NCBI GenBank assembly: GCA_030068145.1
Contig: JAPJBO010000995.1
Span: forward strand, 1-64,000
DNA length: 64,000 nt
From: Diplonema papillatum
Lineage: Eukaryota; Euglenozoa; Diplonemea; Diplonemida; Diplonemidae
Direction: 5' to 3'
Shown: positions 54,487 to 64,000 of the stretch, in pieces
Layout of the letters: each line of letters starts with the position of its first letter
How positions within the stretch are numbered: position 1 is the stretch's first letter
Position numbers and translations under genes: made by a program
The notes under the pieces: model-generated
The model's database searches: none
Seen by the model: the letters and a program-made list of their open reading frames with translations, nothing else
Told to the model about the DNA's origin: nothing

Positions 54487-55530
54487 CTGCACACCTGTAC
54501 ACACCTCACCCACTTGCCCGCCCATCCACCCACCCGTCTACCCAACTACCCACCTGTTCATCCATCCACCGACCTGCCCACCCCCATCCACCCATCTGTC
54601 CACTCAACTACCAACCTGTACACCTGCCCACCCACCGGCAGCCCCACTTTTTCCACAAGAATCGGGCTGAGTATCGGGGAGTTTCGGTGAATTTCGGGGA
54701 ACTTACCAGGAGCCGGACCAGGTGGGTCTCCGTGTGACCGTTGTTTAGGTGCCAGCATGGGGGGAGCGCCTGTTTGTTTAAGGGGTGCAGCACGCCCGCG
54801 GTTGCTATCCACGGTGTATCAGCGTATTCGCCAAGTCTTGCCCACACAACTGCCTGCATGGGACTTTTGACCTCTGCCTTTTGGCACGGTTCACAGCCGG
54901 TCAGGGCGCGCAAGTCTATCCTTTTCGATGCCGGCGAATCCTTGTCTTTGCGTAGTAATCGTGATGATCCGCTAGTGGCTCGGGGTAGCAAACTCCCCCT
55001 CAGGCCTCCGTCGGGACTAAAACCGACACCGAGGCAAAATTGGAGCAAGTTATTGCCGAATAAAATACATTATCGAACCTGGCCGTCTCCTTGACTGCGA
55101 CTGTGTCGCACCCCTCGCGAACAAGAAGAGCCTCCCTGACGACGGACCGGTTCAGCTTCGCAAGATTGAGGGGAGCGAAGGGCATCCGAAATGTCACGGA
55201 ACAGAACTGTTGTGCACGTGCCCTTGCGTCGTAGGCTTCGAGACTCCGGAACGTTGAAGTTCTTTTTGGACACTCCATTCGCTACGACTGCTATGCCCAC
55301 TCAACTCAGACCCAGACCCTAGTCGCATCCATAATCAGGATAAGCAGCCGCATTGAATGGACGGCGTGAACTACAGGAAACCGGAAGAGGGTCCGCTTCC
55401 AACCGTACGTGGGTAGCTGAAGTTTCTACCGGTGAGTAAAAAGGAACTCGAAGAGCCGCGGGTCATGGTTCTTCGAGTATTCAGAAGCAAATTCTGCAGC
55501 CACAAAAAATGGACCGAAAGTCCTATTAAA
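54487..55530. other. Unassigned; CCACC-rich tract and possible minus-strand exon
   Basis: 54490-54640 is rich in CCACC/CACCTG words. A minus-strand frame at 55000-55278 (FRMPFAPLNLAKLNRSVVRE, LLVREGCDTVAVKETARFDN) reads like a protein but has no family match and unclear splice sites. Confidence 0.35.
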
Positions 55531-55809
55531 CTACATTCCCTTGGTGGACCCTACCGACTTGCGGCGCATGCGCTCAGCAAAAGCAATCTGGCCTTGGGAT
55601 AGTGCTGTCTGGGCAGGCCATTTCATGTCGTTCCATAGAGGCACATCCAGTGCCGTATTTGCGTACTGCCGCAACGCCTCATCGAGGGCTTCTAAGTCTC
55701 CATCCTGCACCCTGTCTAGCACCGCCTTCGCCGTTGTAATTTCGAACGCACGCGTTGGGGACAGCTCATACAATACAACAGGCTGCCCTTGACAGGGTCC
55801 TGCGCTCAT
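55531..55809 (-). CDS. Possible terminal exon, unknown protein
   Basis: The frame reads AKAVLDRVQDGDLEALDEAL, RQYANTALDVPLWNDMKWPA, QTALSQGQIAFAERMRRKSV then SGTKGM-like end and stop; composition is clearly protein-like. The start of the exon is uncertain. Family not recognised. Confidence 0.4.
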   Translation of the reverse strand: MSAGPCQGQPVVLYELSPTRAFEITTAKAVLDRVQDGDLEALDEALRQYANTALDVPLWNDMKWPAQTALSQGQIAFAERMRRKSVGSTKGM

Positions 55810-57046
55810 TGTTCGTTTGCCTTTGTCCTCTGCCCTCCGCCCTTCTATTGGAAAAGTATTCCCTTGTGCTTTCTTTGTGTAGCATTACTTCATCTCCGGC
55901 CCCTTCTAAAACTACTCGTGGGCGAAGGCGGTCTTGGTCACGAGTGCACGCTGTGACAGATATTCTCCAAGTGCTTTCTAGACTTCGTAGGCGCGTGCTC
56001 TTAGACTTGTTCTGAGCGAAGCCGAAGCCCGACTGCCGAAGATCAGTTTCCTGCTCGCCATTGTGGGTATGCATGGAAAACAAAGGAGATCTCATTATTT
56101 TGTATCGGGTCGTATCGTTCACCGCAATATCGCACGTAGGGGTTCCGCAGCAGTCTTGGCATCGAAACGAACTACAGGATCTCTTGCCACCTCTCGCGCT
56201 AAGAGGGCTTTTTGGTGTGACCCGCTGGTTGCGTTTCCACTGCGACTAACGCTCCCGGGCCTGACACCAACCGTGTTTCGTGCAAGCGACAAACGACATG
56301 ATACGTGAGCCAGCGAGTGCGAACGGACACATCAGATTGCACCGGCGAGACTGACTTCAACTGCAGGTTTCAAAGGCTTCTCCCCGAGTCCAATAGACGG
56401 ATAGCTTCTCTGAGTAAATGCGTTAGTTCTTCATCGCAGAAGTCGCATAGCCAATCTGCCGACTGAACATATCCGGCTTTTGCAGTTTCATTTCGCTTGC
56501 GCTCCCTCGGGTTCCCGAAGGCTGTCTCTCCGGTCGGCGAGGTTTCTGCACCACCCGAGAGCCTGTGTCGTCCACTTACACACACAGGCATCGTTGAGAT
56601 CGGCGTTGAAATGATGAATTGCTAGTTCGTCGAAAGCGGAAGTGATGAGCCGCGTCTGTTAGGTCTTTCAGGCATGAGTGTGTTGAGCGCTGGAAACTTA
56701 CCTACCGACAAACAACCAGAGGTGATGAGACTCGTTGGCTTTTGAGTCTTCTTTCTTTTCGTATTACCAGTGCAGCAGCCCAGGCAACAGGATGGTTTCG
56801 TCTACCGAAATCCCGTCAACTGAGCGATAAAGATATCCAAATGGCAATCCACATTGTTTCTTGCTTTTTCTTTTCGTGCTGTCTTTGTCTAGAGGAAACA
56901 TTACATTATCTTGCGCTTTTCTTGAAGGGAGCGGAGTCGGTACCACAGCTATCTCAACAAATGAAATGCAAACTTGCCGTTGCTGAATTCTGACCAACGT
57001 GGCGCCGCAGCCAACGTCGCCTTTCACAAATGCCGAAGCTGGGGGT
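55810..57046. other. Unassigned, may hold upstream exons of the 55.5-kb gene
   Basis: No frame with a recognisable motif on either strand. Confidence 0.35.
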
Positions 57047-57874
57047 CTACAGGTCGAAGCTAGCGACGGCAGATCTCTTGTCGAGAAGAGAAAGAGGAGG
57101 AGGGGGCGGCGAAACTGTATTGCCAGGCAAGGACCATTTGATTGACACGCTCGGTGACGGCAGCTGCTTGGTTGGAGACCACTGCGGGCCCACCTTCGGC
57201 AGTGACGTTTCCCACTCGGCAACCAAAGCAAACCAGACAGCGTCCCACATGTGAAGCGACTCCGCAGAGCAGCTCGACGTAACTGTCAGGAAGTGGGTTC
57301 CCAGCCTACAACTATCCCCTGCCGCCAGCACATTCCCGTCACCCATAGACGCCATGAGAGACGGCGCGGTGGTGACACAGTACCTCCAGTACTCTGACGT
57401 GACACGACACTTAGCCACCAGAGTACAATTATCGGCATTATGCACCCACACTATATGGGGGTGCGTGCGCGACCACGCTTTGACGTACTGCACCAAAAAC
57501 CGCTGATTGACCATGATCGGGTGACTGATGTTGGTGTCCTCCACGATAAACAGAGGTGGCTCTCTCGCATGCTGCATCAGCCTGCTATGGTAGCTGAGAT
57601 TTCGGATGAAGTCGGTATCGTATTGGAAGCTGACAGAGCTCGCAGTGTCCCCTGTGACGCTTAACTCGCTCGAGAGGTAGTCGGCGATCTTCGCATCATG
57701 AGGCAGAACGCCATCCTCGTCATCAAGGCGGAAGGGGGGCATCAACGGTACAGGCAAGGATCCTTTCGCAAACGCGAAGCCTACCTCTACTTCCCAAGCT
57801 GACACGGCGTGGGCCCAGTCTTCGTCGTTGCAAGCGATGTCGTCTTCTGCTGGCACAATCTGCTCGCAAGACAC
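57047..57874 (-). CDS. Hypothetical protein, 275 codons
   Basis: Open frame with an acidic start (PAEDDIACNDEDWAHAVSAW), a central part with FIVEDTNISHPIMVNQRFLV and IVWVHNADNCTLVAKCRV, and a Pro run (SPPPPPLSLL) near the end. It might be part of a structured enzyme or adhesion domain, but I cannot place it. It lies directly upstream (in minus orientation) of nothing recognisable; a LINE tail begins beyond its start at 57.9 kb. Confidence 0.4.
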   Translation of the reverse strand: MSCEQIVPAEDDIACNDEDWAHAVSAWEVEVGFAFAKGSLPVPLMPPFRLDDEDGVLPHDAKIADYLSSELSVTGDTASSVSFQYDTDFIRNLSYHSRLMQHAREPPLFIVEDTNISHPIMVNQRFLVQYVKAWSRTHPHIVWVHNADNCTLVAKCRVTSEYWRYCVTTAPSLMASMGDGNVLAAGDSCRLGTHFLTVTSSCSAESLHMWDAVWFALVAEWETSLPKVGPQWSPTKQLPSPSVSIKWSLPGNTVSPPPPPLSLLDKRSAVASFDL

Positions 57875-57904
57875 GAGGACGTTGTTTTCTCGTTGCGCAT
57901 CGCT

Positions 57905-58140
57905 GTGTGAGTGTGTGTTAAAGCTCAGTTGTGGGTAATCCCTGCGGAATATAGCCTATTTTCCCGCCTTTTTACGTTACTGCCGAGGCTCCTGCCGCCC
58001 GCTCGCGATGGTTACTCATTGTGCAGAGCTTTGTCTGGCACAGGCATTTTGCCTCATGGTTCACATGTTGCTGGCCATAGCATCTTTCTGGGAGCAGCCG
58101 TTTTCTCTGTTAAACCACATGAGGGGTAGGCGGCGGACAT
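57905..58140 (-). mobile_element. LINE 3'-end fragment (same family as 42.5-47.2 kb)
   Basis: Begins with a short GT-rich tail, then GGGTAATCCCTGCGGAATAT and a stretch matching the 3' region of the other copies (TTACGTTACTGCCGAGGCTC, GCCGCCCGCTCGCGATGG). Heavily 5'-truncated. Confidence 0.65.
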
Positions 58141-58309
58141 CCACCCAGAGCAGCACTATGAGCTCACGTGGCAGAGGACGGCAGAAAGGAGGGAGAGATC
58201 GGGAGAGAGGAGCCAGCGGCCAGCGGTCGCAGCCGGCAAGGCCCAAATCGAACGCTGAGGTGCGCGAAACACGATGCCCCGCTGCGCATCGTGTAAGAAT
58301 GGGTTTTGT

Positions 58310-60055
58310 GAGTGTGTGTGTGTGTGTGTGTTGGAATTCAATCACGGGTAACCCCTGAAGCGGAGTAAAGCCCAAGTTGTCAGCATCCTCACGTCACAGC
58401 TGATGGTCCTGCCGGCTGCTCGTGGTGGCCACGCGCTGATCTAAACTGCAGCCTTGTTTGGTCAAGGCTACCTGCTTCATGTCCCTTGTGCTGCTGGTTG
58501 CAACATGTATCTGGGGCCAATCGCCTCTTTTTACACGCGGTGCAGCGGGGTGCAACATGCTTCGTGCATCTTGCCGTCGCATTCTTCGCTCGCCCTGCAG
58601 TTGGCCGGGATTGCTGGCTGCTTGTGCCCCTCTCCTCCAAAGAGCTCTGGTGCCTGCTCGCTGCCCATGCCTCGTGTGCCTTCACATACGGGTTCGCGAG
58701 TGTCGTCGCAGCTGTGCCAGGGCACGGCTGGCTCATTGCCCGCAGCACTGTATCGGTTTGCGAGGCGAGTTCGGCTCGGCACGAGAGGCCTAGCATTACC
58801 CCTCCGCCTAGCGCTGTGACGCTGGTGACATTGGAGACATGCCCACAATGCCACGCCACGCCACAGATCCGTGCTACCGCGCTGGTGACCGCTCGGAAAG
58901 ATTGGCCTTTCGCCAGTGCACTGCTCTTAATCTCGTCGTACTGCGCCCGTATCAATCCTACCTGCGCACCCGTCTCTGCTTGTGCCATGTCCATGGCCGC
59001 GTTACTTAACGCGTCCGCATCAACGTTTTTCTTCCGCGGTACGTGTTCCAAGCTGAACTCAAACCGCGGCGACAGGTCGACCATGCTGGCTTTCGCCTGC
59101 AGAAAATACGGTCGCAGGTTGGGTTTGCATATGAGACGATGCCAAAACCCCCCCCCTTTGCACTAATAAAAATCTTTTTGACGTCACCCCATACTGGCCC
59201 CGAACCCCCGTCTGTGTGGCCCAAAACGGGTCCCAAACGGTTTTTGACGGGCTGAGTCGAATTAAAGGGGTCTCCGAAGGTCCACGAATGGGCCCAGGTG
59301 GGCCCAGGTGGGCCCCGGAGCGGGCACTCAGCGCGAGCCCGTGGTGAGCACCTGCATCACCATTTCAACAGCGCGTCGGCTAGGACCGGTCCATAGGGCC
59401 GACATGACGGCCTGGCGCATAGTTTTGGACGTTCTGTTGCCTAACTGCATATTTTGGCACACGCGGTCATTGACGCCAGCGTTTCACGTGCCGTCGCTGG
59501 AACTGGGATCTTCTTAACTCGTTGTAAGTTGCAATTGCTCCTTCTCTGCGCTGTTGAATCCTGATCGACAGCTGGCGTTCATGTCCCAACGCGTGAACCA
59601 TGGCCCCAAGACAATCAAAGCTATCCGTCCGTTTGTAGAACCGCGGGGGGTCTTGTGAGACAAAAACATTAGCGTCTTCCTGCCAGCTCATGATTTCCAC
59701 TATTGGCTGGCGCATCGTCGTTAGCATGTGGATGAGACACGTCGCGCCAAACGAGTGGGATTTCGCAAGGTAGATCCATAAACCTGTCAATTTTTCGAAC
59801 TGCACTGTCTTGTTCGCGATCGTCTGTAGGTGATTCGCTTCTCTGGCCGTGGCTGTCACGTCATCTACTTACGTTCGCGGACAGTCTTCTTCTTGCGCCA
59901 CGTGTCTCATCCACATGCTAATCAGCAGCCCTATTAGGATCACACTGATGGCGCAGCCCTGCATGATTCCGTTTGTTGGAATAAATCCAACCCCGACCGT
60001 CCCGTTCACTTTAAAATGCCGTTGCATTTGTCGGTATGCGGCTTTCAACGCCCGA
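58310..60055 (-). mobile_element. LINE with RNase H, copy 3, internally rearranged
   Basis: 3' (CA)n tail at 58310-58331. The tail protein and last RNase H motif (RKKNVDADALSNAAMD) lie at 58389-59084. The RT part lies at 59340-60055 (GFIPTNGIMQGCAISVILIG, VSQDPPRFYKRTDSFDCLGA). Box C reads stop-VDD at about 59870 (a TAA in place of the Tyr codon). Between 59145 and 59335 is unrelated sequence where the RT end, zinc knuckle and most of RNase H should be. Confidence 0.75.
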
Positions 60056-60464
60056 AGCTTTCGGTTAAACCCAAGCTTTTTCGCGAGCCGCCAGCCAGAT
60101 CGGCCACGAGTGTGTCAACACCGACGCCGTCACCCTCGGTGAAGGGGCCGCGGCCCGCACCGCGCCTCCGCGGAACGACCTCTACGCCCGCCTTAGAAGT
60201 ACGGGGTTGTAGTGAGGCGACCGGAAACGAAACTGTTCTGCTCGGGCGGTTTTATATTGCAGACTCATGTTCTTTATGCGGCATGGTATCGGGATTTGTA
60301 TCTTTCGTGGCACAAGTAATGCAGTTTAGTGGTCTAGCTTGGTTTGCCGTTTACCTTTCTTGTTAGCAAGCATACGAGTGCGAGGTTTGAGGGCAGCAAC
60401 GCGGCCGGTCCGAAATAAGCCCGAGGTAAGAAGTTCGTCGGAGAGATGGTCCCTGCACTCCAAC
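60056..60464. other. Unassigned
   Basis: No gene recognised. A hydrophobic plus-strand stretch near 60250-60360 is too short to call. Confidence 0.35.
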
Positions 60465-60465
60465 T

Positions 60466-60632
<167 letters not shown>

Positions 60633-60707
60633 GAAAGGTCAACGCGGTAGCGGTGACCACGAGAACACATACAGGTGGGTGGGGAGAGGCCCTGGGACTG
60701 CTAAGGC

Positions 60708-62696
60708 GTGACTAACCGCCTTACTGCTCTCGGGACTCCGAATGGTAGGGTTGGAATGGCGGTGACATGGACGCGCGCGTGGTGGAGATGGACGGGAGGG
60801 CCCACAACCCGTCCGGTGGAGCGCGTGGTGCGGGTGGACGGCCGCAGTCGGGCGGACGAGCCGGACGACGAGCGGCAGGCCTTTGGTCGCTGGGTGAGGA
60901 AGCGACCGAGGGTGGACGGGGGAAAGCGCCGCGGGGACGGGTGCGGCCGCCGTTCGCTCTCGCCGACGTGGGTGCTTGCCGTTGGGGGCCCGCAGTCGGC
61001 CGGTCGCGGTGGCCGTGTAGGCGGAGTGGGTCGGGATGCGTCGCGTCTTGCAGGGCTGCAGAGGCGGCTGCAGGGCATCGCGGGCGGGCTGGCGGTGTAC
61101 GACGAAGCCCCGGACAACGTGTCCAGCTCGACCTACTCGTCGACGCCCTCACTTCCAGGGTGTCGAGTGGCTCCGGGTAGGCGGGCGGACGCGGGGCTCC
61201 CTCTGGCGAGGGTAACGTCGAACCGCATCGACGTGGAGGCGTTGGCGGCGATGGACGGTGTCGGTCGATTCCGCGAGGTGCTGCCGATGTTGATGGATCC
61301 GGTAGCGTTTGCGGAGGCGTTCGTGTCTGGGGACGCCGCAGGCGGGTGCCGGGTGCCGTCGCGCGGGATGGAGCGACACCGGGCGACTCTGCGGTCGTGC
61401 GGGGTGGCGAGCGACGCACGTTCGCGGCCGGCATTCGCGATGAAGGCGTTTACCACGCCGAAGAAGGACGGACGAACGGCACGTCTCGTTCTGGATGCCC
61501 GGCCGCTGAACGACGCGATGCGCCGGCCGCCCAGCATGGACCTGCCCCGGCTGCGCGACTTCATCGCCGAGGTCGAGAGGCACCGGTTCGCCATGCAGTG
61601 CGACGGCGTGTCGTACTTCTACCAGTTCCCAGTAGACGCGAGCATTTCGCGATATTTCGGGATTGGTATGAAGGGGTGCGACATGCTGTTGAACGTGCTG
61701 TGCATGGGGTGGTCTTGGGCGCCGTGCATTGCGCAGCGCGCGTCGAACGTGCTGGTCCGGGACCTGGGCCTCGCCTGGGTGGACAACTTCCTTGTCTTGG
61801 GTGGGACGCTGGACGAGGCAGAGCGGAACGTGGCCGTTTTTCGGAAGCGGGCGCAGGCGGCGCGGGTCGAAGTGCGGGCGGAAGGCGACGACGCGCTGTG
61901 GCAGGTTCGCTCGCGGTTCGTGTGTGTGGGTGTGGAGTTCGACCTGGCTGCCGAGACGCAGCGGCACAGGCTCGACCCGGCGTGGGCGGAGCGGTGGGTC
62001 GGCGGCAGCGGGATGACGGCGGTGCTTTCCGGCAGAGCGACGGCCCGACAGTTCGCCGAAGTTTTCGGGGGCGCCGTCTGGGCGACGGACATCCTGGCAG
62101 TGCCCCGCTGCCACTTCGCGGCGTTGCTGTCGTTCGCGGGAAGGCTCGGCGGGCGCATGGTGGACGCCGCAGCGCCGGTGTGGGACGAGGTCGTCGACGT
62201 TCCTCCGTCGGCAAGACGGGAGCTGGGCGCGCTCCGGAAGATCGTCCGGGAGAACCCGTGGGTCGTGGGCGGCGTTCCTGAGGACACAGGGAGCGTCCTG
62301 TGGACGGACGCCAGCTCGCGGGCGTGGGCGGCGCTGCTGGAGGCGGAAGGCCGGTTCGTGGACGGGCGGCAGGGCGTGTTCGCGGGACCGGACGCGGACG
62401 CCCACATCAACTTGAAGGAGATGTTGGCGTTCGCGGAAGGTGTGGTTCGGCTGTGCTGGGCGCCGGGGGCGCAGCGGTGCCGCATCGACAACGCGGCGGT
62501 TGTCGGCGCCGTGGCGAAGGGGAGTTCTTCCTCGTACGCCGCGAATCGCGTTTTGTCCCGGTCTCTTCGTGTTGCCGAGCGCAGAAGGATCGTCCTGTGT
62601 CCTGGCTGGGTGCCGTCCGGCGAACAGCAGGCGGACCCGTACACGCGGGGAGCCTCGTTGCCTCGATTCCCGGCGCCGCTTTCCGCTTCGCGGTGA
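60708..62696 (+). CDS. GC-rich reverse transcriptase-RNase H ORF, DIRS-like relative
   Basis: A 662-codon open frame, whole-looking. The N-terminal third is Arg/Gly-rich and unrecognised. RT: PAFAMKAFTTPKKDGRTARL, LVLDARPLND, MQCDGVSYFYQFPV (box A), NVLCMGWSWAPCIAQRASN (box B) and GLAWVDNFLVLGG (box C). RNase H: LWTDASSRAWAALLEAEG, INLKEMLAFAEG, CRIDNAAVVGAV and EQQADPYTRGA. The motif pattern, including W-V-D-N at box C, is shared with the RT at 31.1-32.8 kb, so it belongs to the same broad group. No recombinase or terminal repeats were found around it. GC content is far above the neighbours, with G/C in nearly all third positions. Confidence 0.75.
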   Translation: MTNRLTALGTPNGRVGMAVTWTRAWWRWTGGPTTRPVERVVRVDGRSRADEPDDERQAFGRWVRKRPRVDGGKRRGDGCGRRSLSPTWVLAVGGPQSAGRGGRVGGVGRDASRLAGLQRRLQGIAGGLAVYDEAPDNVSSSTYSSTPSLPGCRVAPGRRADAGLPLARVTSNRIDVEALAAMDGVGRFREVLPMLMDPVAFAEAFVSGDAAGGCRVPSRGMERHRATLRSCGVASDARSRPAFAMKAFTTPKKDGRTARLVLDARPLNDAMRRPPSMDLPRLRDFIAEVERHRFAMQCDGVSYFYQFPVDASISRYFGIGMKGCDMLLNVLCMGWSWAPCIAQRASNVLVRDLGLAWVDNFLVLGGTLDEAERNVAVFRKRAQAARVEVRAEGDDALWQVRSRFVCVGVEFDLAAETQRHRLDPAWAERWVGGSGMTAVLSGRATARQFAEVFGGAVWATDILAVPRCHFAALLSFAGRLGGRMVDAAAPVWDEVVDVPPSARRELGALRKIVRENPWVVGGVPEDTGSVLWTDASSRAWAALLEAEGRFVDGRQGVFAGPDADAHINLKEMLAFAEGVVRLCWAPGAQRCRIDNAAVVGAVAKGSSSSYAANRVLSRSLRVAERRRIVLCPGWVPSGEQQADPYTRGASLPRFPAPLSASR

Positions 62697-63007
62697 CGTG
62701 CCACACCCTTTGACTTGTTTTATGTGTTCTCTCTCTCTCTCTCGCCCCGTTCTCTTCAACATCCATGGGCGGAAAGCTTTGAAACATGCAGAGGCGATGC
62801 CCTCTCATTTTCTGAGGAAGCTCATTTTCCGCAGCCTTGTTCTCTAAGACTCTTGCTTCTCCTGGTGATGGAGAGCCTGCTCTGATGTAGTAACAGAGAG
62901 AGATTTGTAGTTGTATTGTTTCTCCCCTCTAGCCTCCTTCGAAATGCGCACAAGGCAGTCCCTCGAGTATTTTTTGTCTATACGACAGGAGGAAGCAGGA
63001 TAGACTT
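62697..63007. other. No gene recognised; short CT run
   Basis: A CT run at 62728-62743 follows the RT ORF by about 30 bp. The rest is unassigned. Confidence 0.4.
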
Positions 63008-63780
63008 GTGCCTCGCGAATGCCTGTGCAGCACCTGCCATCAGCAAAGTCTTCACAGTAGAGAGGTAAGACGGCGAATACTACACGCATGCACCAATGTA
63101 CGTAACGATGCGCCAGCAGGCGTTCCGAGAGCGTCACAGGCGCAACGCACGCAGGAGGAACCGTGCTGGAGACGGTTCCTGCGAATGTACAGCCCCGTCT
63201 TGCCGGACAGGGCCGAAGTGGAGTGCGAGTCGAAAACGGTGGGGGATGTGAGAGCAGCGCTGGCGAAGATGAAGAAGGCCGCCTCGGCCGGGATGCACGG
63301 GTGGAGAATCCACGAGCTGCAACAGCTGCCGAACTCGCTTTTGGAAGGGTTTGCACGGGTGCTCAACGAGGTGGAAGAAAGCGGAGAATGGCCGGAAGAA
63401 CTGCTGCACGCTCTCGTCTCGCTGATACCGAAACCGAAGAGGAGATCCATTGTCCCAACGACCGATCTCAGTGGCACCAGTGCTGTACAGGATATGTGCT
63501 GCTATCAGGGCTAAGGATGCGCAAAGCTGGATGGACGAATTAGCTCCAGAGGGGCTACACGGATGCAGGCCCGGGCACAGTACGAAAGACCTTTTCTCGA
63601 AGAGGCGCATCTCATGGGACGCCCGCTCCACGGCATCGCGTTCGATTTCAAGAAATGCTTCGACTCGGTACCCATCCAACATGCGCACGGCGGTTCTTCG
63701 CCTTGGCCTACCGCGAAAGCGGCTGCCGCATCTGCCCACCTCCCGACCGGCACGCTGCAGCTAGACTGAACTGGTCCTGC
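63008..63780 (+). pseudogene. LINE reverse transcriptase, N-terminal part, frame-shifted
   Basis: Non-LTR RT start region: DVRAALAKMKKAASAGMHGW, RIHELQQLPNSLLEGFARVL and LLHALVSLIPKPK in one frame (to about 63445). Then RPISVAPVLYRICAAIRAKD and GLHGCRPGHSTKD follow in a second, then box A as HGIAFDFKKCFDSVP in a third. At least two frame changes are therefore needed to follow it. The sequence ends before boxes B and C. It is a different family from the minus-strand LINEs. The downstream (GT)n tract may be its tail region. Confidence 0.75.
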
Positions 63781-63892
63781 TGTGCAGTTGTACTCCTACT
63801 ACCAGAGTCGGCACCTGTCCCAGACCTCCCGCTACGCTTAGCACCTCTGATACCAGCTTTCCCTTTGCACCTGCACGCTATTTCCGCTCTGC

Positions 63893-63903
63893 CCGTGTGT
63901 GTG

Positions 63904-64000
<97 letters not shown>
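63893..64000. repeat. (GT)n microsatellite running to the window end
   Basis: Pure GT apart from one GC near 63909; cut by the window edge. Confidence 0.97.

Noticed and set aside
61149-62762. 537-codon minus-strand ORF and other long frames over the GC-rich RT
   Set aside because: High GC removes stops in all frames; only the plus-strand frame shows RT and RNase H motifs.

Overview
The window is nuclear DNA of a eukaryote. Genes have GT-AG introns, two of them are ciliary-type (IFT46 and a BART-domain protein), and about two thirds of the sequence is mobile elements, satellites and microsatellites. A ciliated or flagellated protist or alga fits best. A chromerid-like or other alveolate alga is a guess from the overall texture; nothing here proves it.

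Layout: 1-2 kb holds CTG-rich 14-bp minisatellites. 2.3-4.8 kb is a 44-bp satellite with a local 237-bp higher-order repeat. 6.4-6.9 kb (+) carries the active-site region of a ubiquitin-specific protease. 8.9-12.8 kb (-) is IFT46 in two exons; its 2.3-kb intron contains a repeat element interrupted by a second inverted-repeat element. 13.5-18.4 kb is a run of inverted-repeat elements. 18.9-20.3 kb (-) encodes a polytopic membrane protein. 20.9-26 kb has three more repeat elements. 27.4-33.1 kb is a tyrosine-recombinase (DIRS/Ngaro-like) retroelement, itself hit by a 1.6-kb element with a 5-bp target duplication. 33.4-36.2 kb is a second member of that 5-bp-duplication family. 39.2-40.6 kb is a hAT relic with a perfect 8-bp target duplication. 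42.5-47.2 kb holds two LINE copies joined head to tail, next to an antisense-placed 28S rRNA fragment (47.25-47.74 kb) that abuts the 3' end of the BART-domain gene (47.7-48.9 kb, -). 49-54 kb is further hairpin and inverted-repeat elements. 57.9-60.1 kb holds two more LINE copies. 60.7-62.7 kb is a very GC-rich RT-RNase H ORF. 63.0-63.8 kb is the front part of a different LINE RT, and the window ends in a (GT)n tract.

The host genes recognised (IFT46, BART-like, USP, a 7-TM protein) are scattered single genes, not a cluster with a shared task, although two of them point to cilia. The striking theme is the mobile DNA: about nine unrelated inverted-repeat families share one design (short terminal inverted repeats plus arrays of short subterminal repeats), several are nested, and one family has end modules whose middle segment is in the opposite orientation to its flanks. 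No homology search or RNA data were available. Family calls rest on motifs read from the translations, and exon borders are predictions.
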